64,000 nucleotides of DNA from Halocafeteria seosinensis (Eukaryota > Sar > Bigyra > Bicosoecida), in the NCBI GenBank assembly GCA_001687465.1, contig LVLI01000344.1, forward strand, positions 27,099-91,098, written 5' to 3'. A model generated the notes under the pieces. It had not been told where the DNA came from. It worked only from the letters and a program-made list of their open reading frames with translations, and did not search any database. Below, piece by piece: positions 44,901-55,800 of the stretch (position 1 is the first letter of the stretch; each line of letters starts with the position of its first letter). Both the position numbers and the translations under genes were made by a program.

Positions 44901-46661
44901 CACGTAAAAGTAATGGGTAACAATTTTGACAGTGTCCAAACTGCTTTAATGCAATATTGTGAATTATTGGCACGATATGCCCCCGTCCGGCAGCTGATGG
45001 CCTTGCTGCCTCCAGTTGGTGAGTTGATCCAAGAATGGCATCTTCCTCCTTCCTTGGCGTTCTCCTTAGCCAGGCCAGTGATTCGCGCTTCTATGTTCTC
45101 AGAAGTACCAGGCCGTCCGTTAAATGGCCAATTTACAGCAGAAGAGGCTGAGCAACTACATATAGGAATTGATGCCACTAGTACCTGGGACGGTTTTTCT
45201 GCGGAATTTAGTGAACACATTAGAGCCGCCCTTCAAGACCAGAAGGTGCATGTTGGCTCAGCATCACCTAACATCTGGGACTGCATTTCGCCAAAGCTTT
45301 TCTCGATTTTTTGGTCTCTTAGTTTATTCGACGTATTGGTTCCTACCCCGCGTTACACCGCATCAACTGAGTCAGTAAAAAGGCAGATTGAAGAGCTAGG
45401 CAAGCAAGGGTCCGCTCGTAATCGGAAAGAGCGCGATGCGCAAGACGTTCAGTCGAAATTTTTGAAGGATGTACACGCACGGTTGGAGCAAGATTTACCG
45501 AACCACAAAGAGCACATACGTAAGGTTCGAACAAAACTAACGGAGGTGAAGGATGAACTGGTTGACTATGAGCAACGTCACAAAATTATTACTGCGTTTA
45601 TGCAAGTTTGTGTGTTCCCGCGTGCAATGCTGAGTCCTACTGATGCACTTTACTCCTCGACGTTTCTTGTCCTACTTCACGATCTCAGCACTCCTTCATA
45701 CAGCAGTATACAGGCACTGAACAAGGCCTTTTCATTGATGACTCCTACGATAGCAAGCGCTTCTGAAAGAGAAGCCGTGAATTTGGGTATATTTCTTCGA
45801 GATCTTCTTCTGCGAGTGAATGTGTGGCGAGATCGAGTAGATGTATACGAGAAGCAAGCGGCGAAAGTCGGCTTTGCTTCCCTCGTCGATGGAACAAATG
45901 ACGAAAATGCGCAACGCTTCGATCATTCCAGTTTTTGCAAGGCTCATAATAAATGGCATAAAATGCTGACGAAAGTATTCGTTGCTAGTATTAAGACTGG
46001 AGAGTACAGCGACATAAAGAATGCTATACTTGTTTTGCAAAGGATTAAAAGCGTCTTCCCCGTGTACCCAGGAGTCGATCGCCTTCTCCAAGCAGTGGAA
46101 TACCTCAAAGATCATGAAGAAAGAAAGGACTTGCAGACCCTGGCACGTGGATACCACACAACGTTAAAGAAAAGAATGCAAGAGAAACAGCTCTTTAGCG
46201 AAAATCAGCGCGGAAGTGGTGGAAGTCTATCAGCCAGTTCGCCATCTTTTGTCCCATCACACACGGGCACAGGGGGCGTTGCCGACAATACAGGCACAAC
46301 CGGGCAAACGGACACGGAAAACAACGACCATAGTACCTTGGGTAATCAGAATAAGCGTCGCCGCATTGAGGAAGACGCAGATGCTTCGCATCCAGGAAAT
46401 GGCAAGTCAAATACAAATGGAGAGAAATCAGAGGGAAAAGGCGAAGGCGCGGAACAGCCTCAACGGTCTTCTAGAAGTCGAGACCGATCTTCACACCACC
46501 GGAATTCTCGAGACAGGCGCGACGGGTCAGAAGCCCGACGATCGTCTTCGAGACCTGCACGCAGTCATGAACGCGCAGCGTCTCATTCAAGATCGTCATC
46601 TCGATACAGCACAAGTAGCGGGTATCGTGGGAGCAGAGGACATGGAAGGTCTCGGCGCTGA
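41991..46661 (+). CDS. THOC2: THO complex subunit 2 (THOC2/Tho2)
   Basis: A single exon of 1556 codons. THOC2 is the scaffold of the THO/TREX complex, which couples transcription elongation to mRNP packaging and export. The N-terminal helical region matches the family over YAWRNRIDESKV and QILLYCLLPSLKL. The strongest match is the Tho2 C-terminal domain (about 1100-1400): SPKLFSIFWSLSLFDVLVPT, a long helix KDVHARLEQDLPNHKEHI, CVFPRAMLSPTDALYSSTF, and KAHNKWHKMLTKVFVASIKT with NAILVLQRIKSVFPVYP. The last 150 residues are Arg/Ser-rich (SRSRDRSSHHRNSRDRR), a disordered RNA-binding type tail as in metazoan THOC2. It converges on exportin-5, with 12 bases between stops. Confidence 0.94.
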   Translation: MAHLSAVDSTFACKISEQQLSQSVSREQWHDAVVQELQEAVGYLRDNAADTDSSTRTQHEETIREIMCDLTAYCLAQKCPVNLVMSLLQQAKVDQVSSAQDIVVDVLWLFGAVYCHRVDETEDGDTQMEQVDTTSGQLNSCRQSQRGGWTRFGQLARTLQDQEIVQTAKLIERFDLDLLKQSELTDASWFRNKVVRVNTKLFYTQHKYNLLREDSEGYARLLTTLLGCNMATRSPSAIIRRTHSLVGYFKLDPNRVFDLVLEAMEYSIAAGMWSPKARVHKSLVCGTEMEQRTPTVNLNTLRNYATILNEFRATNLKHILGFKFSSCQPKDASVMSLTPYSLCSVAAELVALNLLQVADIWLYLSPESEDSNGGILESLDNQIRSYTVISLTQETKESSSTNGQDAPTDIGMAYGGTFNGHSAALTLAQSTATPEAVFTSKPQDIPLSNDQKVGLVEGLIQFMYGTASKLKELSVCFPFTDVTFGDEEVETLVALFRRSWKALVECCRRIAQERNVHVGMYPTVGFALCRLVDCLIRPTFACIAHGDENESSNYEHVCKVLCCLPPLLRLTGPCLSNDLSTMGMMCSIVRYAWRNRIDESKVDPQGGNSTLADMYTRLQINRRGPLAASFQILLYCLLPSLKLCGSDVNIASQVWDILWQQPWCLRYYAYNFMQQEASENSGLVPFTSDYYYIHEECDPCIVWGWSTSAIDVTNEDPWWSRCDYGHGFDRLLKLTNAKTSWATRNTLKRVASDTIKQAARSIGKISHCNPIPAFDAILNQIEKYDNLIRLVLDAMKFVTPLSLDVVAFLVTQKLASSRAAFQPDGLTPELWLTSLSTFAAQFFQRYHVCSLDALFSMFIHRLVKREMHPIAPVKEILERVGGIRFSIDISDEEVEGQAGSNALRAITTMVDVNELPSDACTKSLVRSLLAGDTQLDGALQSGNRTRPFMPFYLLLVGLRNESVYGEGADSHVKVMGNNFDSVQTALMQYCELLARYAPVRQLMALLPPVGELIQEWHLPPSLAFSLARPVIRASMFSEVPGRPLNGQFTAEEAEQLHIGIDATSTWDGFSAEFSEHIRAALQDQKVHVGSASPNIWDCISPKLFSIFWSLSLFDVLVPTPRYTASTESVKRQIEELGKQGSARNRKERDAQDVQSKFLKDVHARLEQDLPNHKEHIRKVRTKLTEVKDELVDYEQRHKIITAFMQVCVFPRAMLSPTDALYSSTFLVLLHDLSTPSYSSIQALNKAFSLMTPTIASASEREAVNLGIFLRDLLLRVNVWRDRVDVYEKQAAKVGFASLVDGTNDENAQRFDHSSFCKAHNKWHKMLTKVFVASIKTGEYSDIKNAILVLQRIKSVFPVYPGVDRLLQAVEYLKDHEERKDLQTLARGYHTTLKKRMQEKQLFSENQRGSGGSLSASSPSFVPSHTGTGGVADNTGTTGQTDTENNDHSTLGNQNKRRRIEEDADASHPGNGKSNTNGEKSEGKGEGAEQPQRSSRSRDRSSHHRNSRDRRDGSEARRSSSRPARSHERAASHSRSSSRYSTSSGYRGSRGHGRSRR

Positions 46662-46673
46662 ATGGGAACTCCA

Positions 46674-49600
46674 TCATAAGTCCTCGCTATCTTCGAAAAG
46701 TACACTTTGCGGTAGTTCGTCCCCAGCCTCGTCAGCTTGTCCACGCTTCTGAATAAACAATTTCTCAGCAATGTTTTCTACCCGAGATTTCTTTTCCTGA
46801 AACAAGTATGACGTTGTGCCGTTTTGCTTAGCCAAATCGTTAGATACTTGGCGATAGAACTCCCGAAATATCTTCCTTCTTTTCTTCCACGGTCCGTAGT
46901 CCCTTCCTGACTCTGTCCCATCTTCTCTCTGCTCGCTTGGACGACAAGTTTGAGGGCCGGCTTCGCTTAGTCTCTTGTGCAGCGCTTCCAGTTGCTCATA
47001 AGAGACACATGGCAGCGACTGAAGAATGCTTTGTGGAGTTTTTGATAGCTGTACCGGGATAATGTTCAGTCTGGCCGAATCGGCCCCGGGAAGATCAGAA
47101 CTGCTATGCACGCTTTTCGATGAGTATTTGGTGCTTTTAGATGGCCGCTGTTTTGCATTTTCTTGAGGCGGCGGCAAAATCCCCAAGGTTGCAAGACAGT
47201 AAATGTCACACGCCAGCGGAAGAGCTTCGTGCTCTAAACTCATTGCCCATTTTTTCTGTAAAAGAAGAGCTTCCATGACGGGAGCAAACAGCCGATCGCA
47301 AACAATCTCGCTACCAAACTTAACAACATTGAGCAGTTGACCTGACTCCTGAGAATAGTGCATCGCAGCCAAATCACCAAGAATGCACAAAAACGACGTC
47401 CAGACAGATAAGCTGCGCTTCTTCAAGGATTCCGAATATGCAAATTGGGCCACCTGCGTGTCGGTAGTCGTCTGCTCTTTCACGTCGGAGGACATGCAGT
47501 CTAACAAATAACGTAAAAGAGGTTGAGAAGCTTTCGTTTGCCCAAACAGTAGATGGTAACGGAGAGAGGACGTTGAGGTACAAGACAGGAGATCTGTAGG
47601 AGTCCGCATTGGACACGCACAGTTCGGTGCCTCGGAGGCGCACACATCCAACAGACATCGAGCGAGATCCATAGCAGCCTTGTGCCTAACAATTTCCAAT
47701 ATCTCCCGTTGCTGATCTTCGAGGCCAGGGAGAACAAGGCCTACATCATTAAACAGCTCAGCCATCGTCAGCGAAGAGGCTTGCCGCTTAAATATGCAGC
47801 TCACAGTGTTCGCGGCCGCCGAAAATACGGGATCCAGCATGTCGAATACTGCCATTCGCTGAGAAGCCGGACAATACTTCACTAGCGGTACGAGCAACTG
47901 GCGGAAAAGGTTACATTGGATCCGAGCAGGAAGTATACTGCATGTAATACCAGACTGCTGAAATGCCGTGGAACGAACTGTCTGGAGGCAAAGATTTATC
48001 CATGATGTGCCAGATTCAGAAGTGCCAAATAAACCGTACTCTCCATCTTGAGCACCCATTGCAAGTAAGGCGCACAGATGCCAAAACATACGGAGCCACC
48101 ATACAGCGATGTTATTTGCTCTATAGTGAAGTTGAGCTAAGGATGTCACTTCAAGCGGTTTTGAAGTGTTCCGCTGTGGTATATACGATCCTCCTTCTCC
48201 GTCGTCCGCGGGAGCATCAGCAGCAGTTCCTCCCTCATCTTCCCCAATGTCAAGGAGACTGCCCGCCTCCGCGCCTATGAGCAATCGAACTTCTTCGCGG
48301 CTAACTGCTAAGAGCCACATGCCCCATACACTATTGTATACCGCCTCTTTTGGGCTCTGCGAGGAACCACTTGTTTCGGATCCTCGGTTATCCCAAATGG
48401 AGCTTATAATCCGAAGCGCCTGAAAAATGCTAGGGAATAAGTGCATCCAGTTCTTTGCGAATGGAGACGACTCCGCCATAGCTGGATCCTCCTGAGGATG
48501 CACGCATCTGCGTCGAATGGACCAGAGATACCCAAGAGTGTCAAGAAGTCGTTGTCGAGGTGCACTGGGCGGATAAGGGGCTACTTCACTAAAGTGCTTT
48601 GAGATTTGATTGGCTTTCTCCCATGGCATTAGGGTTGGCGAGAAGAACGGTGGAAACGATTCATTCAATCCCGTACCAGTAAGCAGTTGTCTAACATGCG
48701 TAAAGCACCTTGTAAAATCTTGAGAAGTCCACATCTGTATCGGTTTCGCTGAGAGCTCCGATACTAGGTGCAACTGATCTGCAGAGTTCATGGCATTCGC
48801 AATGAGGACAACAAACTCATACAAAATGATTTCTTCTGCCGGAGGCAATACTGGCAATTCGGAATTTGTCATTTGAGATACTTTTGAACAAATATTTCCA
48901 ATAACTGGCACCAGGAACGTGGGTGCAAATCTGCCGTAGTGAACTAGAGACAAACAGGCTCGGCGCTGCCTGTATGACTCATTCGTAAACCGAAACGTCG
49001 GCATCCCGTCCTCTGTTTCAACAGGAACATTGCCTGGGCAAGGAGTTTCAGCTAGACTAAATAGAGTCTGTGCAATGCGAACTACTAGATCAGCGCACCT
49101 GCTGTGAAGCTGCGGTAAATCTCGCGCGACTCTATTATCGTTCATTGCTCCGAACCAAGCGCCAAAAGCAGACGCGAACTGGCACCATACGCTAAGCAAC
49201 AAAGGGTCATGTTTGAAGGCTACCCCTGTGAAATCCGCTACTCCTGAAAGCAGACGCTCGACGCTTCCTAACAAGGAGGGAGATAACCGGGTTATCAAGC
49301 CCATATTGATCTGCCCTGTATATGGTTCTGGATTTTGGTCGGCGGGTAACACTCGATTGCCGGACCGAGCTTGGTGTGACAAACCGGTTACGAGGTGATT
49401 CACAGCCGCCATTGTTCCTCTATATTCCAAATATCTCGGTGATGCTCTTGAGCAACTTCCATCTGTATACCGTCCTATGTCGTCTTCAACAATGTTAGAC
49501 CCTAGTGGCTTTCCTTCAGAGAGCAGAAGAGAATTCTGGTCCAGACAGCTGGTCGTTATATGTAGGACAGCCTTTGCAACTAGCTCTGGCGATACTCTCG

Positions 49601-51335
49601 CCAGCACTTTGCATAGCGCTCCTGCTTTTGCGCGATTTTGCGTATGAAAGCCTATGTAGTCATCTGGTGAATCGAATTCATTATTGAGATACTGCTTGGT
49701 AATGGGGTCGCTTAGCAGTGAAGCCAGGCTGCCCTCAGATCCATGAACGAACTTCGAAAACGGGAGTGATGAGCTGACAAGTACCATACTAACGTGTCGG
49801 GTCATGGACCGAACAGTTCCCGTGACGATGCTTTCAAGCAACGATTGTACTGAGTCCGTCCTACTCACTTTTTTGGTGTCTCTGGATAAAATGGTATCTA
49901 CGGCGGTCAAAGAGATCGATATAATATGGGGACTAGGATGATGCAGCATCTTAACGATTGAGTTAAGACATAGCTGGAATATTTTGCGCCGTCCGTCCGC
50001 CGAAGAGTTCGTTTCCCAGTGCACAATTCGGTCCGCATGAGACGTTGCAAAGTGTGCACAAGCAGCACATAAGCGTTTCAATGGGTTATAGAAGGAGAAA
50101 TCGGACAACTGCAATGATTCGTCCAAATGCTGAATAGTTAGAGCGGGAACTGATAGTCCGAGCGTATATACGATGTCTTCATCACGGTGATCGAAGGAGC
50201 GTCCACCCAACATTAGGAAGGTATCGGCCGCGTAAAGGCGGATGGTCCAGACTGGATTCTTGGCCAGGTTTGCGACTAGTGACACTAAATCGAGCTCGCG
50301 GATGTATTGACACTGCACCCATTCAGCGATCGATGCAAACATGCGCAATACAGAGCAACACAAAAGCACGTCTTCGTCTTCCTGCTGGGGACGTGTCTTT
50401 GAGTCCAACGAGCGACAGTGAACTTGCAGTTTTCTATACAGCGGTGGCAAAATAGTTGGTATAGAAGCATGCAACCCCTGCAAAGAAGATTGCCAGCATC
50501 TCAACCTTCAAAGAATAAATCCTCAGTACGCTATACACGCACTTTCGCACTTACCCGTAGTATTTCATCACGTCGTCTGGTCTCCAAGGCAAGATTGAAG
50601 TCCGAACTGCGTGTTCCCCAAACAGCATACGTCTCACATAGACTGCAGAGAGAAAATATCCCCATTATGCTGAGCCTACTCACCTTGTGGTTTCTTCAGA
50701 GAGTCGTTCAATAAGTAGGCAAACAATGCGTGCCTGGTTTGTTTCCATTCCACTCTCCACCTGTGCTTGTGATCCTTGAATCCCAAGACTTTCGTTCTGG
50801 CCCACGTTCTCCAAGGCTGATCCTGCCGCTTGCAAGAGATCATCGAACAACGTCGGCCACTTTTGCGGCCATTCGTGCATGGCTAATTCGGCCAGTACGG
50901 CAGCGAATTTCTCCAAGAGGAATTTCTGCTCTTGACGATGGACCACATCCGTGGATGCCACCGAAGGGAAGTGTCGGACAATCTGGGGGAATGCTTGCTT
51001 GAGTTCGTCTTTTTCCGTCTGAGAGCCTTTCTGTATCCTATAGTCGAAGATCTGTAGAGCATAAAATTTCACTCGCGCTGTATGCTCCGCCAGCGTCGGT
51101 TGATTCCATATGTACAAAGCATATTGTAGACTATCTGGCCTCTGTTTCACATCTTCGCAATACTGCATGACACAACACAGGATAGGTAAGCCACATAGAC
51201 ACTCATTATCAGTCGACCGTATCATCTTACCTGAGTTGCCACTTGTAGATCTTGCGAAGACGGTGCTGAGGAGGCGAGAACCCTATTTTGGGCTTGTAAT
51301 ATGTTTTGGTACACGGTCTGACTGTCGTCCTGCAT
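46674..51335 (-). CDS. XPO5: exportin-5 / HASTY family nuclear export receptor
   Basis: Four exons (51335-51231, 51162-50684, 50642-50555, 50477-46674) give 1491 residues, longer than animal exportin-5 (about 1200). The importin-beta-like N-terminus is clear: TARVKFYALQIFDYRI, FLLEKFAAVLAELAMHEWPQ, KWPTLFDDLL, IVCLLIERLSEET, then LETRRRDEILRGLHASIPTI after the small third exon. The rest is HEAT-repeat-like helices, ending in charged sequence. In animals XPO5 exports pre-miRNA and structured RNAs with RanGTP; in other lineages it can carry tRNA and eEF1A. Frame fixes the last acceptor at the CTTTGCAG before 50477, not the upstream AAG. Assignment to XPO5 over another exportin rests mainly on the N-terminal 200 residues. 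Confidence 0.82.
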
Positions 51336-51900
51336 TATGCACGAAAAGTTACGCCCTGATAGGTACCCCTACCCTACATGGATAGGCTCTACGCGCCTCG
51401 AAAAGAAGCACGTAAATGATACGGATACATAAACCAAACAATACAATTCGTCATTAGGTACGTCAACTTGTTGGCGAAATTCCCGACCCAGTCCCCCTTT
51501 GTGAAGTCGTGTGAACAACCTGTGGTCCACAGGCTGTGGACCAGGCTGTGGTACATATATAGATGTTTGCACGGCGAACCCTCAGGGCGTTGAACATAGG
51601 TTTCGTTTATTATTACACATTTCAATTGGGTAATTGAACCACCGATATTGTCATACCGGTGCTTATCAGTTGCGCAGAAAACTACAGCTCCCACTGCGGC
51701 TGATATGCTTCAGTTCAGCAGCAGTGCCATTTTCCCCAGTTACGAGTGTTCATTCACACATCACCAAGACTTCCGCTAGATGTATATCATCGATATTACT
51801 AACCGTTATAGGCATGTGCATAGCAGCAATCATGCCTGTCGAAACTGATCAACACGCTCTTTCAAACTTTTTGGTTTCTACAACCGAATGCAGTCTCAGC
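51336..51900. other. intergenic region upstream of exportin-5
   Basis: About 560 bases between the start of exportin-5 and the stop of the VMA21-like gene, both on the minus strand. A small repeat of CCACAGGCTGTGG-like sequence, a near-palindrome, lies at about 51532-51552 within a stretch repeating CTGTGG. Nothing else seen. Confidence 0.4.
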
Positions 51901-52518
51901 TCACTTATGACGCCTCCGAGCACCATTCGCAGGAGAAGATGGCCGCTCTTCAGGATTTGAGTTTCCCTCCCGTTGATTGGATAGTTCTTCTCTCTGCTCA
52001 GAGGGGGCAGTGGACGGGTAGTTTTCATCCTCGCGAAATGCTTCGTACACGTACGCCGCCATGACCGTATTCGTAACCAGGACTGCAAACACTCCCCTGC
52101 ATATATGGGGTGGTGGATATAACTAGTCGTAGGTAAACTCAAAACTTCCACAAACGTCCCTTACCCTAGGATTAAGGGGTCTCCAAAGGGACGTACCCAC
52201 TCTGCGAGAAGCATCCATACTTTTCTGTTTTTCCATAGCACAGCAGCAACAGGAATAGCACCCGCTTTCTCACCTTGTAACCAAAATGCAACTGTCAAGA
52301 ATGCCACAATAGGGAAGGCAAACATGAGGACAGTGTAAATTCCCAGTTTTCGGAACGTATCAGCATTCCGGGACAGCCTGCAGCAAACAAAACTATGTCC
52401 CAAGACTTCCATTTCTCCACACTGACACACGATGCACGTACAGAGAAACATATGCAGGAGCGGCAGAGCCTCCGGTGCCCTGCTGTGACTGTTGGTCTGA
52501 CGAAGGGGACTCGTCCAT
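51901..52518 (-). CDS. VMA21: VMA21-like V-ATPase assembly chaperone
   Basis: Four exons (52518-52442, 52377-52274, 52224-52197, 52096-51901) give 134 residues. VMA21 is a small two-helix ER membrane protein that escorts the assembling V0 sector. The first membrane helix is FRKLGIYTVLMFAFPIVAFL, followed by a short lumenal loop (FWLQEKYGCFSQSG). The second is GVFAVLVTNTVMAAYVYEAF, ending in REDE as in other VMA21 proteins. The C-tail of about 45 residues is hydrophilic (longer than usual) and ends RRRHK. The 28-base third exon and the 49-base second intron are the smallest of their kind here, but phases close and the result restores the family layout. Confidence 0.78.
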
Positions 52519-52864
52519 GACGATGAATTTGTTGAAGTGCTAATGGCATACACCGCGTAGTGGGGCACTCAACGGTCCCGTCTGCACATGCGCTACGACC
52601 GGTAACTCGAGTCAGGCGAAACAATCGAATGAACTGAATCAACATCTACAAGAAGTCTAGAAAACACATCCCTTACATTACGTGGAGGGAAACGATACTG
52701 TTTGTGAAGGTGCGACGTAGCGACCGTTAGCTCATTGAGCTGTACGCGATGGATAAAGCAGTATCGCCAGAATTGGAGTGGTAGCTGTGTCTCTCTCCGA
52801 TATTCATACCTGATTGTGGCAGCCAATGAGTGTCATGGCCGGAGGAGAATCGTGCTCTTGAGCC
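52519..52864. other. divergent region between VMA21 and the giant coiled-coil gene
   Basis: About 350 bases containing both promoters. No other feature seen. Confidence 0.4.
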
Positions 52865-55800
52865 ATGGACACCGGATCCTCAACTTCAGAGACCGCGGCG
52901 TCTGTCGGCACTGGCCATCCTACGACCTCTTCTGTCGCCAAACACGATGGTTTGCGAGAAGGCGGCCAGAAAACCGATATGACGAATTCTTCTCCGTCGG
53001 TTAACGACGCAACTGTGGCATCGCATCGGTCTTCGTTGACAAACAACGTAGTTACGGCCACGGCAACTACCCACGGAGCATCCACAACACCAACGAGCAC
53101 AATCCCTTCGGGCATAAGGACTGCAGCTACTGACGAGGATGATGGGGGGTTATCGGTCTTCAACATTTCACCTGCGTCGGATAATGGCAATACGGGCACG
53201 ACACCACGGCATAGACAAACTCCGTCACCGCAACTAAGCAGTGTTCATGATGGGGCTGCCGAACGTACGCCAGAGATCGGGAAGCGATTGGCACGTAATG
53301 GACAAAAAAGGCAAATGCAAGCTTTTACTCCACCTTATCAACATGAAACGTGGACGTACAGCACTTTGCAAGACCAACTGGCCCAAGAGAAAGCTGCGAA
53401 GAACTTTGCGGAACAGAAAGTCAAATATTTAGAAGAGGAGATAGAACTAGTTAACTCTGAACTGGAGGCAGCGCGTGAGAATGATAGCACTATAAAAGAG
53501 CTCGAAAATGCTTTGGAAAAAGAGGGACGGCGGGCCCAGAAACTTCAAGAAAGAGTGGATCACTTGGAGTCAAAGTACGAAGGCAAGAATCAGGAGTACT
53601 GTACTCAGAATGCTAACCTTTCACGTGAGAACAAGAATCTACAAGAAAGCCTGGATGCAGCAAATAACCAAATAATAGAAATTGAACGGGAAAAAGGAAA
53701 CCTGGTTCAGGAGAACCAGAAGGTTTCGAGGAAGCTTCAGGCCGTCCAACAGGAGGCTTCCTCTCTGAAGCAGAAGATCAGCTCCATCGAGACAGAAAAG
53801 CGCAACCTACAGAAGCACAATGAAAAACTTCGTGTGGAAAAACAACGACTTGAACAAAATGTTTCGTTGTTAGAAGGAAAAAAGAAATCCCTCAAGTCAG
53901 ATTTGCAAAACGCTCGGAGTAATATCAGTAACCTCAAGGACAAAATCCTCGAACTACAAAGAAAGCTTGATACACACCTTACGGAATCATCTACTCGAGA
54001 ATACAATTCCGCAGTCCAGATAGAGGAGTCCCTTTCCGATCAAGAAAGGTTAGAAGAGCGACTTCGGAGTCTCTTGGCCGAGCGCCACCAAGAGCTTAAA
54101 GATTACGAAGATAGAAACAAAGAAGATGCATCCACTATTGCTCAATATCGTGAGACTGTTGAAAACTTAGAACATCAGGTAGGGGATCTAAAGCAGGAAC
54201 TTCACTCAGAAACACAGGAGAAGCAGAAATACGCGAGCAAAACGCAGGGGTTGCAAAAGAGAGTTGACGAATTAAAAGAGCAACTGCAAGAAAGCATACC
54301 AGACCCAGAGCGCAGCGAGGAATCCCATTCAAAAGAGAAACTCCAGCGTCTTGTCAAAGACAAGGACAGTGAGATTATGAATCTCCACCAAGAATTGGAG
54401 GAAGCCATGTCTACTAGTTCGTCTCAGCAGGAACGATTACGACGGCTACAAGAACGTTTTGATGACGCTAGAGAGAAGTACAGGAAGCAAAGCGACCAGG
54501 TTGTGGAGTTACAGAATGAAATAAAGAGGTATAAGCGGAAATTACAAGAATTCACTCTAAATGAAACAGACGAGCCTTCTATCCAACAAGGTGGCAACAA
54601 CAGAAGCAACTCCTGGACCCCCAGTCCTCCCTCCAGAATTAATCCTTGTGAAAATAACGTGGTTCAGAACTTACAAATTGCATTTGATTCCCTAAACGAA
54701 GATTATCAGGAAGTAGAGAAACAACGGCAAGAAGCCGAGGATGAAGCAAATCGCTGGAGGCAAGCTATTTATGAAAAAGACTCGACTCTTCTTGAGCTGC
54801 GACGGAAAATTCAAGAGCTCAAAGACGAGACGTCTTCTAAAGCGCATGCTTTAGAGAAAAAGTCCAATCAACTGCAAGAGTCAACTGAAAAAGGAAAATG
54901 CGAAGAAGAAAAGGCGAAGTCTTTAAAAGCAGAGCTCCACCGTTATATGAAGGAACATCGCTCGATTGCAGTCGAATTAGAGGATTACAAGGAAACTCTA
55001 AGCTCGACCAAGGATGAGTTGAAGGAGACAAAGGTACAACTCCGATGGAAAGAAGAGGACGCAAGAGTTGCCGCGTCGTATTCGACAAAATTGAAAGAGC
55101 AAGTGAATGAGTACCTGTCTGTAAAAGAGGATGCAGAGACCAGACTTAAAGAGGAGTCAGAAAAGCGTGCGGAAATAGAAGCGCATGCTTCGAAGCTGCA
55201 GCAGACGAATTCTTCTTTAGAACACGAGCTGTCGGATAAAAAGAAACAGATGGACTCTCTGCAAGAAGAAATTAGAAGCCGCAGAGAAGCTGAAGATGTA
55301 AACGTTGATGATGCGATTGCAAATCAACAGCAGCGTCTGGAGGAAATATTGAGTCGGGTACAAGACCGAGAATCTGATATTCGGAGAATTTCCAAAGAAA
55401 ACGAAGACTACTTACGTGAAATCGGCAGAATTAAAAGCCAAAATGAGGAGCTACGAGAGAAGAACCAACACTTAAGTAGAAGTTTACAAGATTATGAACG
55501 TGATTATGGCGAAAAGTGCAATGAAGTGGATTCGCTCTCCAGACAATATCGGCAGGGTCAAGCTAAATGTCGCTCTCTTGAAACAAAAATCTCAAATTTG
55601 CAGAAAGAACAAAGTGAATATATTAGAATTGTGGAGGAAAAAGACTCAGAACTTGTGCAGTATCGGTTGAAAGAAAATTATAATCGGAAAGAAATCGCTA
55701 AGCTGAAGGAACAATACCAGCGAGTGTGTGAAGCTAATAACTCCCACCAGAACACTCAACATCAACTCCAACAGCAAGTGCATGAATTGGAGGAAAACCT

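Noticed and set aside
50478-50520. Upstream AAG acceptor for the last exportin-5 exon
   Set aside because: It gives the wrong phase after the exon ending at 50555; the CTTTGCAG ending at 50478 keeps frame and has the better pyrimidine tract.
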